This document shows positions 1 to 6,933 of a DNA stretch of 9,787 nt, piece after piece (the first letter of the stretch is position 1; each line of letters starts with the position of its first letter). Made by a program: the position numbers and the translations under genes. Source of the stretch: Hadesarchaea archaeon (GTDB lineage Archaea; Hadarchaeota; Hadarchaeia; Hadarchaeales; Hadarchaeaceae); the NCBI GenBank assembly GCA_014361095.1, contig JACIWF010000044.1:1-9787 (forward strand), in the 5' to 3' direction. The notes under the pieces were generated by a model. That model saw nothing but the letters and a program-made list of their open reading frames with translations. It was not told the origin of the DNA and ran no database searches.

Positions 1-371
1 ATAAAGGCCAAATTGTGAAATGTGGTTAAATTTGCCGTTGAAATCACCGCGTAACCCGATGGCTTCAAAATCCTCCGAACCTCTGAGAAAAAGCCGCCGG
101 TATTGTGAAGGTGCTCCAAAACCTGATTTGAAACTACGAAATCGAAAAGGTCTTCATCGCATGGAAACTTTATATTGGCATCGTGCTTGATTGACTCCAT
201 CCCTTTTTCCTTAGCTCGCTTCACACTATGTTCATCGATGTCTATACCATACAATCTTTTCGTCTCAATCACCTCTCCAATCGTGAACCCACCGGAACCA
301 CACCCGATTTCCAATACTCTTGCGTTGCTGTCCTTTTCCAAAAGCGATAGCATCTTTTTTGTTCCCCTCAT
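1..371 (-). CDS. Class I SAM-dependent methyltransferase, N-terminal part (runs off the left edge)
   Basis: Read on the minus strand this encodes the first ~120 residues of a class I SAM methyltransferase. Motif I is VLEIGCGSGG, the glycine-rich SAM loop. Motif II is LYGIDID, whose acidic residue binds the SAM ribose. The post-motif SNQVLEHL and the later RILKPSGYAVIST are typical of the Methyltransf_11/UbiE-like superfamily. The substrate cannot be read from sequence; the nearby glycan genes make a sugar or lipid acceptor possible. ATG at 371 is the first in-frame ATG. The same frame continues upstream as family-like sequence (VLRDSKQKT) to a TAG at 399-401, and beyond that to GTG at 413, which has a GGTGAG Shine-Dalgarno 3 bases away. 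The intended start may therefore be 413 with a nonsense codon at position 5. The C-terminus lies outside the window. The region is more AT-rich than the glycan genes. Confidence 0.85.
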   Translation of the reverse strand, partial: MRGTKKMLSLLEKDSNARVLEIGCGSGGFTIGEVIETKRLYGIDIDEHSVKRAKEKGMESIKHDANIKFPCDEDLFDFVVSNQVLEHLHNTGGFFSEVRRILKPSGYAVISTANLTTFHNLAF

Positions 372-501
372 GGTTTTCTGCTTGCTATCCCGCAGAACCT
401 ACAATAGTTCCACTTTCTCACCATCTCACCTGCCCAATGGATGCACTTAACAAGAGCCTCTCCGGCCCTTGACCCCGGCCTAAAGCCGTGGATATTTCGG
501 G

Positions 502-513
502 TATTTATTAAGG
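502..513 (-). promoter_or_regulatory. Possible TATA box for the methyltransferase gene
   Basis: On the minus strand this reads CCTTAATAAATA, a TATA-like element about 90 bases before the likely GTG start at 413. A transcript would start near 480, giving a leader of roughly 65-110 bases. The call rests only on composition and position. Confidence 0.3.
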
Positions 514-565
514 CTGGCCCACCTGTAAGTACTTCTGCTATTCCTCATCGATTTCAAAGCTTCTG

Positions 566-2251
566 TCAAGCCTTTGGAACCGCTGATTCAGCCGGGAGGA
601 GTTCCAGCCTTCTGCCGCGCCTGATCAGCCGGATTTTCCCTGCATGAGCCAAAGAGATGACGGACCTCCGCAGGGTCATCTCAGGGAAATCCAGATACCG
701 CTTGAGTTCGGGCACGCTCTTGGCCCCCATTTCGATGGCGAGCCTGACTCCCTCCTCTAGACAGTGCCTGAACACGCGCCGGAGGGCGGGAATGCGCGTT
801 TGGGTTCTTTCTTGAAGGATTTCCAGGGCATCGAGGACGGTGAAGCAGAATTGCCCCCCCACGCTTTCGATTTCTTCCCAGTAGATCCTTTCAAAGAGCC
901 TCCAGTCAATTTTGCTGCGGATTATGGCCTCCATGTCGCTCAGGTCTCCCTCTCGCCCGGTGACTGCCTTGAACAGGAGAACCGCCTCCAGTGGCAGGAA
1001 GTTCACCTCCAGTTTCCCTAAGCAGAATTTCCTCGCGGATTCCCTCATGCTCTGGGTGAGTCCGAGCACCCGGCAGATCCTCCCCGTGAAGATGTCAATG
1101 CGGGGTAAGTTGGGGTGGATGAGGATGTCCGATGGTTCCGGACCCTCGTTGGTGACTGGGGACTTGAAACGGTAACCCAGCTCCCCCAGCGCTCCACAGA
1201 TCTCCCTGAAATCCTCCACGCCCTCAACTGCCAGGTCGATGTCCTTGGTGCGCTCCTTCAGCCCGGAGAGCATCATGACTGTCCCGCCGAAGCAATAGAT
1301 TGAAATTTTTCTTTTGATTTTTTCTCCAACCTTCTGAAAAACCTCGTAGACCTCCTCCAGCCCGCCCGGCGGCCTCACCTCTACACCGTAAACAGCCGCT
1401 TTCTCAACGAACTCCTGCCACGGTAAGAAGTCCCCCGACCGTCTCAGGGGCGCACCACGGCACAGGGATTCAAGGTCCAGCCACAGATCAAGAACTCCCA
1501 GCGTGCGAGCCAGCCTCCTGGTCTTCGCAATGTCTATCCTCTCTCGGTTTTTGAGGTAGAAGACCGCGCACATGGTCCTGTCCAAACTGTTCTCGCTTGC
1601 CAGCAGCGCGTGAATCAGTATCTCCTCCAGCCCCACCTCACGCGGAGGGTCGATGAAGAAATCCCGGTTCTCGGCCCCATACTCCACACCGTATTCTGCG
1701 AATCTGGAAAAGGCAGTGGGGGATCCTGGAGTCTTTGCCCCCTTGGGCGCGCGCTTTAGTGTGAACCCATTTGAGTAAAGGATCACTACCCCTGTCTCCT
1801 CCCCAGCTGTCCTTTCATCCACAAGTTTCTGTTCGAGGAACTCCCTTAGATCCTCATCCCTCACGAAGTATTTTTTACCATCGAATCCAACCGCGAACAT
1901 TCCCTTCAGTTCTCTGAGTAACCGGTAGATAGTTTGTTCGGACAGGCGGGTGAAACCTGCTATCTCCTTCACCGCTTTCGGGGAAATAATCGCGCTCAGC
2001 ACTTTCTCCCGATTCCCGCCCAGCAATTCTTCCCCCCTGTATCTTGAAAGCACCTTAATGAGTGCTTGGGCCTTGGCAGAATGCTTAATCACTATCTTGC
2101 CATTTTTTCGTTCGCATAACCCCTCGTTGATGAGGTCTTTTATCGCCGCCGCGGCTGCAGGATAGCTTAGTCCAACTTCGTTTGATATCTTTCTCACCGT
2201 GGCCGGACCCTTTTGCAGGAATTGAAAGACACGGATGGAGTTTTTCTTCAT
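566..2251 (-). CDS. Multi-winged-helix protein with a nucleotidyltransferase domain (AbiE-like architecture)
   Basis: A 561-residue protein. Residues ~1-60 form a winged helix (KISNEVGLSYPAAAAAIKDL). Residues ~80-145 form a second (EIAGFTRLSEQTIYRLLREL). Residues ~205-265 are a helical region with ALLASENSLDRT. Residues ~300-430 hold a nucleotidyltransferase fold: FGGTVMMLSG at 321-330, then TKDIDL at 335-340 with the metal-binding Asp pair D337/D339, and RIDIF at 384-388 supplying a probable third acidic residue. Residues ~505-555 look like a third winged helix. Known relatives of this nucleotidyltransferase type (DUF6036/AbiEii class) include toxin components paired with winged-helix AbiEi antitoxins. 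Having both parts in one chain is the notable point. The ATG at 2251 has GTGAGG two bases upstream and a strong TATA element at 2286-2298. It appears monocistronic. DNA-binding regulation and nucleotide transfer are inferred; the real substrate is unknown. It could instead be a non-toxic regulator. Confidence 0.8.
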   Translation of the reverse strand: MKKNSIRVFQFLQKGPATVRKISNEVGLSYPAAAAAIKDLINEGLCERKNGKIVIKHSAKAQALIKVLSRYRGEELLGGNREKVLSAIISPKAVKEIAGFTRLSEQTIYRLLRELKGMFAVGFDGKKYFVRDEDLREFLEQKLVDERTAGEETGVVILYSNGFTLKRAPKGAKTPGSPTAFSRFAEYGVEYGAENRDFFIDPPREVGLEEILIHALLASENSLDRTMCAVFYLKNRERIDIAKTRRLARTLGVLDLWLDLESLCRGAPLRRSGDFLPWQEFVEKAAVYGVEVRPPGGLEEVYEVFQKVGEKIKRKISIYCFGGTVMMLSGLKERTKDIDLAVEGVEDFREICGALGELGYRFKSPVTNEGPEPSDILIHPNLPRIDIFTGRICRVLGLTQSMRESARKFCLGKLEVNFLPLEAVLLFKAVTGREGDLSDMEAIIRSKIDWRLFERIYWEEIESVGGQFCFTVLDALEILQERTQTRIPALRRVFRHCLEEGVRLAIEMGAKSVPELKRYLDFPEMTLRRSVISLAHAGKIRLIRRGRRLELLPAESAVPKA

Positions 2252-2285
2252 TTCCTCACTTTTTGTAAATCAATAATCAATAATA

Positions 2286-2298
2286 ATATTTAAATATT
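2286..2298 (-). promoter_or_regulatory. Archaeal TATA box of the winged-helix/nucleotidyltransferase gene
   Basis: The minus strand reads AATATTTAAATAT, preceded by GCAAAA, which resembles a purine-rich BRE. A start about 26 bases downstream (near 2265) leaves a ~14-base leader that contains the GTGAGG Shine-Dalgarno before ATG 2251. It is the clearest promoter in the window. Confidence 0.6.
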
Positions 2299-2366
2299 TT
2301 GCTTTTTTGTATAACAATTTGAGGAAACCATAAACTTGCCGAGCGGAAATGGGGTGGCAAAGTTTA

Positions 2367-2927
2367 TTATGAGATGTATGGGTACACCCGTCGAGTAGCC
2401 ACCTGAGCGGCATACAGGGGATTATCCTTAACTTTCTCTCTCCTATATTCGGGACACCCGACATCCAACTTCTCATATTCTGCCCCAAATCTCTGCAGCG
2501 TCTCCGTCAGCTCCTTCAAGCTCTTCGCTGGAACCAAGACGGACGCTATACCGGTCCTCCTCCCTGCTACCGAGCCGAAAAGAATCAAGGATCAGGCCAC
2601 GGAGATGCCGGAAATCCTCTTTGCGAATTCAAACACCAATTCCCTAAACTCGGCTTGGATCATTTCCCCATCCTTTTTTGCGAAAACTTTTTTAGAATTT
2701 CGTAATACTGGATTGAAACCCAAGCAATTTTCACAAATGCCTCTCGCAAACTCTGCCAGCTCGCGGGTTCTCTCCAATGCCTCGCCGTTTATAGCGCCAC
2801 CATAAGCCTACCCCGATCGGATTTCTGAAGTCGCGAGTATGTGGATTTGTCTTTTTCAGCCGGTCTGTGCGCAATCTTGTACATCCGCGTTTCCCACCAC
2901 AAGCATGAAAGGGGGTAGAAAAGCCAT
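2367..2927 (-). pseudogene. Possible decayed gene with three in-frame stops; no confident family
   Basis: One minus-strand frame stays mostly open from ATG 2927 to a stop at 2367 (187 codons), broken by TGA at 2856-2858, TAG at 2808-2810 and TGA at 2592-2594. The middle section, codons covering 2592-2807, reads like real protein (ERTRELAEFARGICENC, then AEFRELVFEFAKRISGI). The last section begins LILFGSVAGRRTG. That recalls the GS-containing start of a minimal nucleotidyltransferase (FGSxARG), but no DxD follows, so the resemblance is weak. None of the sections has a convincing Shine-Dalgarno. The rest of 2252-3079 shows no RNA gene or other coding signal that I can support. This may be a dead relative of the neighbouring nucleotidyltransferase gene, or a short real ORF at 2592-2777 in otherwise noncoding DNA. 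I do not recognise the family. Confidence 0.3.
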
Positions 2928-3079
2928 TGCCCGTCTTAATACCTATGGGCTCAACCTTTGAGAAGCCACTTCCAGAGCGCCCGTTCCTATATTGCAGCAC
3001 GTGAATCCTGAAGTTTGACCACCGAAACTTTTGAGAAAACAGTAAGACCCACAGTCGTGATGCACCAACTGGAGACAGA

Positions 3080-3850
3080 TCATTTTCTTCTGATCAGCTT
3101 CTTCAGCAGCAGCCGCTTCCTGCTGACCACCGGTTTGATGTGCTTCCACTTCATCCTTTTCATCACTGCCTCGGCCAGCAGAAAATCCAGCTTAGTATCG
3201 ATGACGATCGAGCGCTCCGGCGGCATCAGGTAGGGACAGCTGAACCTCCCCTTGAATGAGTTCTGGTTCACCAGCACCTCCCGACTCACTGCGTAGATGG
3301 CCTCGTTTCTCACGTACACCGGAGGCAGCAGCTTCTGGGGCATGTTCTCCACTTCCTCCTCCACATAGTCGATCAACCGGTCGTGGACGATCCTCTTCAT
3401 TCTCATCGGATGGCAATGCCCCACCTTGGTCACCGAAATCACCGAATCCGCCCCGGTCTCGATCAGCTTGCGCAGCGCCCGGTCAATGTCGGCCGTGGTC
3501 CGGAGCGGAGTCGTGGGCGGCAGCACCGCCACATAATCGTACTTTCTCCCCTCCTGCTTCTCCACCTCCAGCACCGCATGCTTCACCACATCGGTGAGTA
3601 GGGAGAGGTCGTCGGCGAGTTCTGGGGGCCGGACAAAGGGAACATCGGCGCCATAAATCCTCGCCACCTCAATAACTTCCTCGTCATCCGAGGAGACGAC
3701 CACCCTGGTGAGCAGCTTACTCTCCCTGGCTGGGACGATGGTGTAGGCGATCAGGGGTCTGCCCAGTAGCGATTTAATGTTCTGCTTAGGAATCGCTTTG
3801 GATCCGCCCCGCGCCGGTATCACGCCCAGTATCCGATATCTCTTCATCAC
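3080..3850 (-). CDS. neuA: CMP-nonulosonate (acylneuraminate) cytidylyltransferase
   Basis: A 256-residue NeuA-family enzyme that activates a nonulosonic acid (sialic, legionaminic or pseudaminic type) with CTP to give the CMP-sugar and pyrophosphate in the cytosol. The N-terminal nucleotide-binding motif IPARGGSKAIPKQN is at 11-24. PPTTPLR at 111-117 matches the family's PTSPLR. RNEAIYA follows near 181. The metal-binding pair D218/D222 lies in VIDTKLDFLLAE. One detail differs: the motif usually ends PxKN, and here it is PKQN, with the lysine moved one place. A basic tail (RKRLLLKKLIRRK) closes the protein. Length is a little above the ~225-240 usual for the family. ATG 3850 follows a GGAGG Shine-Dalgarno and lies 7 bases after the NeuB stop, so the two are co-transcribed. 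Which nonulosonate it uses cannot be told. Confidence 0.88.
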   Translation of the reverse strand: MMKRYRILGVIPARGGSKAIPKQNIKSLLGRPLIAYTIVPARESKLLTRVVVSSDDEEVIEVARIYGADVPFVRPPELADDLSLLTDVVKHAVLEVEKQEGRKYDYVAVLPPTTPLRTTADIDRALRKLIETGADSVISVTKVGHCHPMRMKRIVHDRLIDYVEEEVENMPQKLLPPVYVRNEAIYAVSREVLVNQNSFKGRFSCPYLMPPERSIVIDTKLDFLLAEAVMKRMKWKHIKPVVSRKRLLLKKLIRRK

Positions 3851-3857
3851 GGCCTCC

Positions 3858-4808
3858 TCAGATTACCTTTTTCTCCTCCCAATTAAACACCACCATCCCC
3901 CTGACCCGGCTGGCAAACCTCCCCCGGTAGTAGTCCCGGTTGAGCAGCTCCTCGGGGCTCAGCTCCGGATGCTTGGCCCCCTTCATGGCGTCAAACTCGG
4001 AAATCCGACGGACCAGCTCCTCAATCTCTCCCTTGCCCATCCTAGCATAGCCGACGAGCTCCTTCAGCTGGGCAGGGTCAACCGACATCGGCCCCTCCGG
4101 AGTCAACGACCGATCCAAGATGGTGAAGGGCTTCTGGATGACATCGGCCCCAAGATAAAGCGCAGCTATCGAGGCCTTCATCCCGTCGCGTTCGACCAGT
4201 GAATAGTCGCTGAACCCGACGCTCCTGGTAAACTTCCTCAGATAGCCCATCCTGGCCAGGTTCATCCTCTCCAGGGGTGTGGGGTAGAGGGCCACCGAGT
4301 GGAGGAAGGTGAAACTGCGCCCCTTCAAAATTCTCGCCGCCTTCTCCACCTCATCATCCCAGGCGGCTGCGGTGGAAATGAAAAGGTGGTCGAAGCGTTC
4401 GGCAAGCTCCCTGAGCATCGGGTAGCTGGCGCAGTCATAGCCACTCACCATGATCTCCTTCCATGGCAGTCCGGCCAGGAAGGGGATTCTGGAGCGGGTG
4501 TAGACCGTCGTCAGCGGCTTTATGCCTGCCGAACGGCACTCGTCGATGAAGATCTGGTGGGCCTCGTCGCTCAGATCCAACGGCTTGAGGCGCTGATACT
4601 CCTCACGATAGGGCCGCCTGATCGCAGCCACCCTGCCCTGTTCCACCCTCCCCTGTTCAAACCGCTCCCGGTAGACGAGATCATCGGCCCTCATGGAATG
4701 GATTAAAGCATAGTCTGCCCCGGCCTCGGCTGCAGCCCGCACCATTTCCCTCAGCGTCTCTAAACTCCCGCGATGATTCTGGCCAAAATCGGCGATTATC
4801 CTTGCCAT
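3858..4808 (-). CDS. Divergent NeuB-family synthase-like protein lacking metal ligands
   Basis: About 316 residues. Canonical NeuB condenses PEP with an N-acylmannosamine-like sugar in a TIM barrel, using a metal bound by two histidines. The fold is clear: IADFGQNHRGS at the N-terminus, LTTVYTRSRIPFL, VSGYD, FLHSVALYPTP, SVGFSDYS and IQKPFT align in order with NeuB blocks. Key residues differ: E of AEIG is D7, K of VKFQ is L35, K of the KIxSG block is I119, H of GxSDH is Y202 and H of EKHF is P227. The C-terminal ~50 residues are short and not recognisably an SAF antifreeze-like domain. The frame opens with TTG 4826; ATG 4808 is chosen because family N-termini begin at this point, with ATG 4814 an alternative. 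A TATA-like element 33-41 bases upstream suggests a nearly leaderless transcript. It is adjacent to NeuA, so a role in nonulosonate synthesis is likely, but the chemistry is uncertain. Confidence 0.82.
   Translation of the reverse strand: MARIIADFGQNHRGSLETLREMVRAAAEAGADYALIHSMRADDLVYRERFEQGRVEQGRVAAIRRPYREEYQRLKPLDLSDEAHQIFIDECRSAGIKPLTTVYTRSRIPFLAGLPWKEIMVSGYDCASYPMLRELAERFDHLFISTAAAWDDEVEKAARILKGRSFTFLHSVALYPTPLERMNLARMGYLRKFTRSVGFSDYSLVERDGMKASIAALYLGADVIQKPFTILDRSLTPEGPMSVDPAQLKELVGYARMGKGEIEELVRRISEFDAMKGAKHPELSPEELLNRDYYRGRFASRVRGMVVFNWEEKKVI
4629..4658. repeat. 15-bp imperfect tandem duplication inside the NeuB-like gene
   Basis: Positions 4629-4643 and 4644-4658 are two adjacent 15-base copies that differ at one base. 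On the coding (minus) strand they give EQGRV twice in a row. The unit is a multiple of three, so the frame is kept. It lies in the loop after the second conserved block of the barrel, where NeuB proteins vary in length. Confidence 0.85.
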
Positions 4809-4840
4809 CTCCATCCACGGATTCAAAAATCAGCCGGCGA

Positions 4841-4849
4841 TTAAATAAG
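4841..4849 (-). promoter_or_regulatory. TATA-like element upstream of the NeuB-like gene
   Basis: The minus strand reads CTTATTTAA. Counting ~26 bases gives a transcript start near 4819, only about 5-11 bases before the ATGs at 4814 and 4808. This would allow neuB-neuA to be transcribed apart from the epimerase and glycosyltransferase, with little or no 5' leader. No strong Shine-Dalgarno at normal spacing precedes these ATGs, which agrees with leaderless translation. Confidence 0.45.
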
Positions 4850-4860
4850 GGTTCTCAATT

Positions 4861-5520
4861 TCAGCCATAGATGGCCCGGAGCTTGATTAACCGGAGAAAG
4901 ATCCTGATGCCGCTGGCTATCGTCGTCCCCCGCGCCTTGGAGTAATCGGTAAAATAGCACTTCACCGGAACCTCCTTGATCCTAAGTCCGCTCCGGCAGG
5001 CATTGATGACGATCTCCGAGGAAACCTCATAGCGGTCACTCCTTATCCTGATGGTCTCCAGCGCCCGCCGGTTAAAGGCCCTCATCCCCGACTGAGAATC
5101 CAGCAGAGGCCCACCCATCAGCCTTGTTATCAGGTTGAGGACAAAGTTGCCGAAGCGTTTGTTCAGCGGGACATTGACGAACTGCCTCGAACCGATGATG
5201 AGGTCGGCCCCATCAATCGCCTCAACCATTTTCCTCACCTCTCTCGGGTCATGCTGGCCATCGGCATCGAAGGTCACCGCGCAGTCAGCCCCGCGCCTCA
5301 GGGCCTCCCTAAGGCCGGTGCGGAGGGCAGCGCCCAGGCCCAGATTCCGCTCGTGACTGACGACCACGGCGCCCTTCGCCCGGGCAATCTCGGCGGTCCG
5401 ATCTCTGGAGCCGTCATCCACCACAATTATATCCTTCCACCCCTCCCGGTGAAGGCCTTCAATCACCTCACCGATGGTCCGCTCCTCATCTCTCGCCGGC
5501 ATCACTATCCAGCACTTCAC
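4861..5520 (-). CDS. Family 2 glycosyltransferase (DPM1/polyprenyl-phosphate sugar transferase-like)
   Basis: A 219-residue GT-A fold glycosyltransferase of the DPM1-like group. Such enzymes move a sugar from a nucleotide donor to polyprenyl phosphate or another acceptor on the inner membrane face. The N-terminal MPARDEERTIGEVI, the nucleotide-binding VVDDGSRDRT (D35/D36), NLGLGAALRTG and the metal-binding DADGQHDP (D85-D87) are all present in order. DSQSGMRAFNR at 131-141 and YEVSSEIVI follow as in the DPM1 group. No transmembrane segment is evident, so it is the short soluble form; a mildly hydrophobic stretch, IFLRLIKLRAI, closes the chain. Its ATG at 5520 overlaps the epimerase stop (ATGA), indicating translational coupling. 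Donor and acceptor are not identifiable. Confidence 0.9.
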   Translation of the reverse strand: MKCWIVMPARDEERTIGEVIEGLHREGWKDIIVVDDGSRDRTAEIARAKGAVVVSHERNLGLGAALRTGLREALRRGADCAVTFDADGQHDPREVRKMVEAIDGADLIIGSRQFVNVPLNKRFGNFVLNLITRLMGGPLLDSQSGMRAFNRRALETIRIRSDRYEVSSEIVINACRSGLRIKEVPVKCYFTDYSKARGTTIASGIRIFLRLIKLRAIYG

Positions 5521-6455
5521 TTCAAGACCCCCTGGCTCCGCAGCAGCATCTTGACACCGCTTTCAAGCGACACCTTGGGCCTGAAGCCGAGCAGCTCCCT
5601 GGCCTTGGAGATGTCCGCCTGGCTGTGCCTGATGTCCCCGGGTCTGGCTTCCTCATATCTCGGCCTCAATTTGGATCTTCCCGTCAGCCTGAGGAAGAGC
5701 TCACATAGTTCATTTATGCTCGTCCGCCTCATCGTCCCCACGTTGATCGTCTCCCCCCCGACACCGGGTTTCTCCAGCGCCAGCAGCGTGGCTCCCACCA
5801 CATCAGTGACATAGATAAAGTCACGAGTCTGGTTCCCATCCCCGTAAATCACCGGCGGTTGGTTCTCCCGCAGGCGCTCGATGAACTTCAGCATCACCCC
5901 GGCATAATCACCGCCCGATTGCCTGGGCCCGTAAACGTTGAAATACCGGAGCGAGACCACGGGAAGGGCGTTTGCCTCATAGAAGGCGCGGCAGGCCATC
6001 TCCGCCTCAAGTTTGGAGCTGGCGTAGGGAGACAGGGGTTGTGGCGTCGTCTCCTCCTTTATCGGCAGCTTCTCCGCCTCACCGTAGACGGCACAGGAGG
6101 AGGCAAAAACAAACCTGGTGATGCCGGCCTCCAAGCTGGCCCGGAGAAGGTTGAGCGTCCCCTCAACGTTGACCTCGTGGACTAGGGCCGGCTCCTTCAT
6201 GGAAAGCGGCACGCTGATCAGGGCCGCCAGGTGGACAACGGCATCGGCTCCCTCCAAAGACCTCCTTACCGCCGTCTGGTCCCTGACATCGCCCCGGACC
6301 AAGCTGAAATTTCGATTATCAAGGTGATGGGCGATGTTTTCCTTCGACCCGGTGGAGAAGTTGTCCAGAACCGTGACGGAGTGACCTCTGGCCAGCAAGG
6401 CGTCAACCAGATGGGAGCCGATGAACCCGGCGCCTCCCGTGACCAGCACCCTCAT
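5517..6455 (-). CDS. NAD-dependent nucleotide-sugar epimerase (GalE/WbpP-like extended SDR)
   Basis: A 312-residue extended short-chain dehydrogenase. It starts MRVLVTGGAGFIGSHL, the Rossmann TGxxGxxG motif, with D31 ending the second strand as the NAD-binding acidic residue. GDVRD follows at 55-59 and HLAA at 75-78. The catalytic triad is S120 of FASSCAVYG with Y144 and K148 of SPYASSKLE. RYFNVYGPRQ, RDFIYVTDVV and the C-terminal HSQADISKARELLGF are typical of UDP-hexose 4-epimerases and related UDP-uronic or HexNAc epimerases. The frame is open back to 6740, but ATG 6455 is the real start: the upstream part is antisense to the UPF0047 gene, and the Rossmann strand begins right at this Met. 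Weak Shine-Dalgarno (TAGGGA). It probably supplies a donor sugar for the glycosyltransferase; the exact substrate is unknown. Confidence 0.92.
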   Translation of the reverse strand: MRVLVTGGAGFIGSHLVDALLARGHSVTVLDNFSTGSKENIAHHLDNRNFSLVRGDVRDQTAVRRSLEGADAVVHLAALISVPLSMKEPALVHEVNVEGTLNLLRASLEAGITRFVFASSCAVYGEAEKLPIKEETTPQPLSPYASSKLEAEMACRAFYEANALPVVSLRYFNVYGPRQSGGDYAGVMLKFIERLRENQPPVIYGDGNQTRDFIYVTDVVGATLLALEKPGVGGETINVGTMRRTSINELCELFLRLTGRSKLRPRYEEARPGDIRHSQADISKARELLGFRPKVSLESGVKMLLRSQGVLK

Positions 6456-6483
6456 TTTATCCCTACCCCTATTTTCGTTTACG

Positions 6484-6491
6484 TTAAAATA
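6484..6491. promoter_or_regulatory. Shared TATA-like element between divergent genes
   Basis: TTAAAATA lies in the 67-base gap between the epimerase (ATG 6455, minus) and the UPF0047 gene (ATG 6523, plus). It is about 32 bases from each start, so one AT-rich box could serve as TATA for both directions. A GGGGAAGG Shine-Dalgarno precedes ATG 6523. Whether one or both directions are used cannot be told from sequence. Confidence 0.4.
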
Positions 6492-6522
6492 GACAAAGTC
6501 ATATTCAAACTTTGGGGAAGGC

Positions 6523-6933
6523 ATGAAGACCTGGTCAAGGGAATTCAGCATCTCAACGGGAAAGCAGTGCGAGGTGATCGACGTCACCGATAAGGTGATC
6601 TCGGCGGTCCGGGAGTCGGGCATCAAGAACGGACTGCTCCTGGTCCTGCTGCCCCACGCGACCGCGACCTTGGTCCTCAACGAGGATGAAGGGGGACTGA
6701 AGCAGGATCTACTCAACAGGCTGGACGACCTCGTGCCCAAACAGGGAAATTACCACCACGACAGGATCGATGACAACGCCCACGCCCACCTCAAATCGGC
6801 TCTCTTCGGCTCCATCCCGGTGCTGCCCATCATCAACGGCAGGCTGGTGAGGGGGACCTGGCAGAACTTTCTCCTCATCGAACAGGATGGGCCCCGCACC
6901 AGGAGAATGGTGGTCTTTGCCATGGGTGAGTAG
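6523..6933 (+). CDS. UPF0047/YjbQ family protein
   Basis: A 136-residue protein spanning the whole small UPF0047 fold. Conserved blocks are present: GLLLVLLPHATATLVLNEDE (37-56), the DLLNRLDDLVP stretch (62-72), DDNAHAHLKSALFG (83-96) and INGRLVRGTWQ (104-114), with DGPRTRR near the end. The histidines H45, H86 and H88 are the family's putative active-site or metal residues. The family is nearly universal in archaea. E. coli YjbQ has a weak thiamine-phosphate synthase activity in published work, but the physiological role is unsettled, so no function is assigned here. It is the first gene of a three-gene plus-strand operon. Its TAG stop at 6931 is followed directly, and in frame, by the ATG of the next gene. 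Confidence 0.92.
   Translation: MKTWSREFSISTGKQCEVIDVTDKVISAVRESGIKNGLLLVLLPHATATLVLNEDEGGLKQDLLNRLDDLVPKQGNYHHDRIDDNAHAHLKSALFGSIPVLPIINGRLVRGTWQNFLLIEQDGPRTRRMVVFAMGE

Noticed and set aside
3256..3597. Plus-strand open frame of 113 codons, Ser/Pro-rich
   Set aside because: It is antisense to neuA, and its composition is that of a GC-rich shadow frame.
3858..4658. Interpreting the NeuB-like gene as a pseudogene because catalytic residues are missing
   Set aside because: The frame is fully open over the whole barrel, the remaining motifs are well kept, and it is coupled to neuA by a 7-base gap with a good Shine-Dalgarno.
5251..5814. 187-codon plus-strand open frame
   Set aside because: It is antisense to the glycosyltransferase and epimerase, which are clearly coding; no motif is present.
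6456..6740. 95-codon N-terminal extension of the epimerase frame
   Set aside because: It is antisense to UPF0047, low-complexity Ser/Arg-rich, and the Rossmann strand starts at the Met at 6455 as in all relatives.
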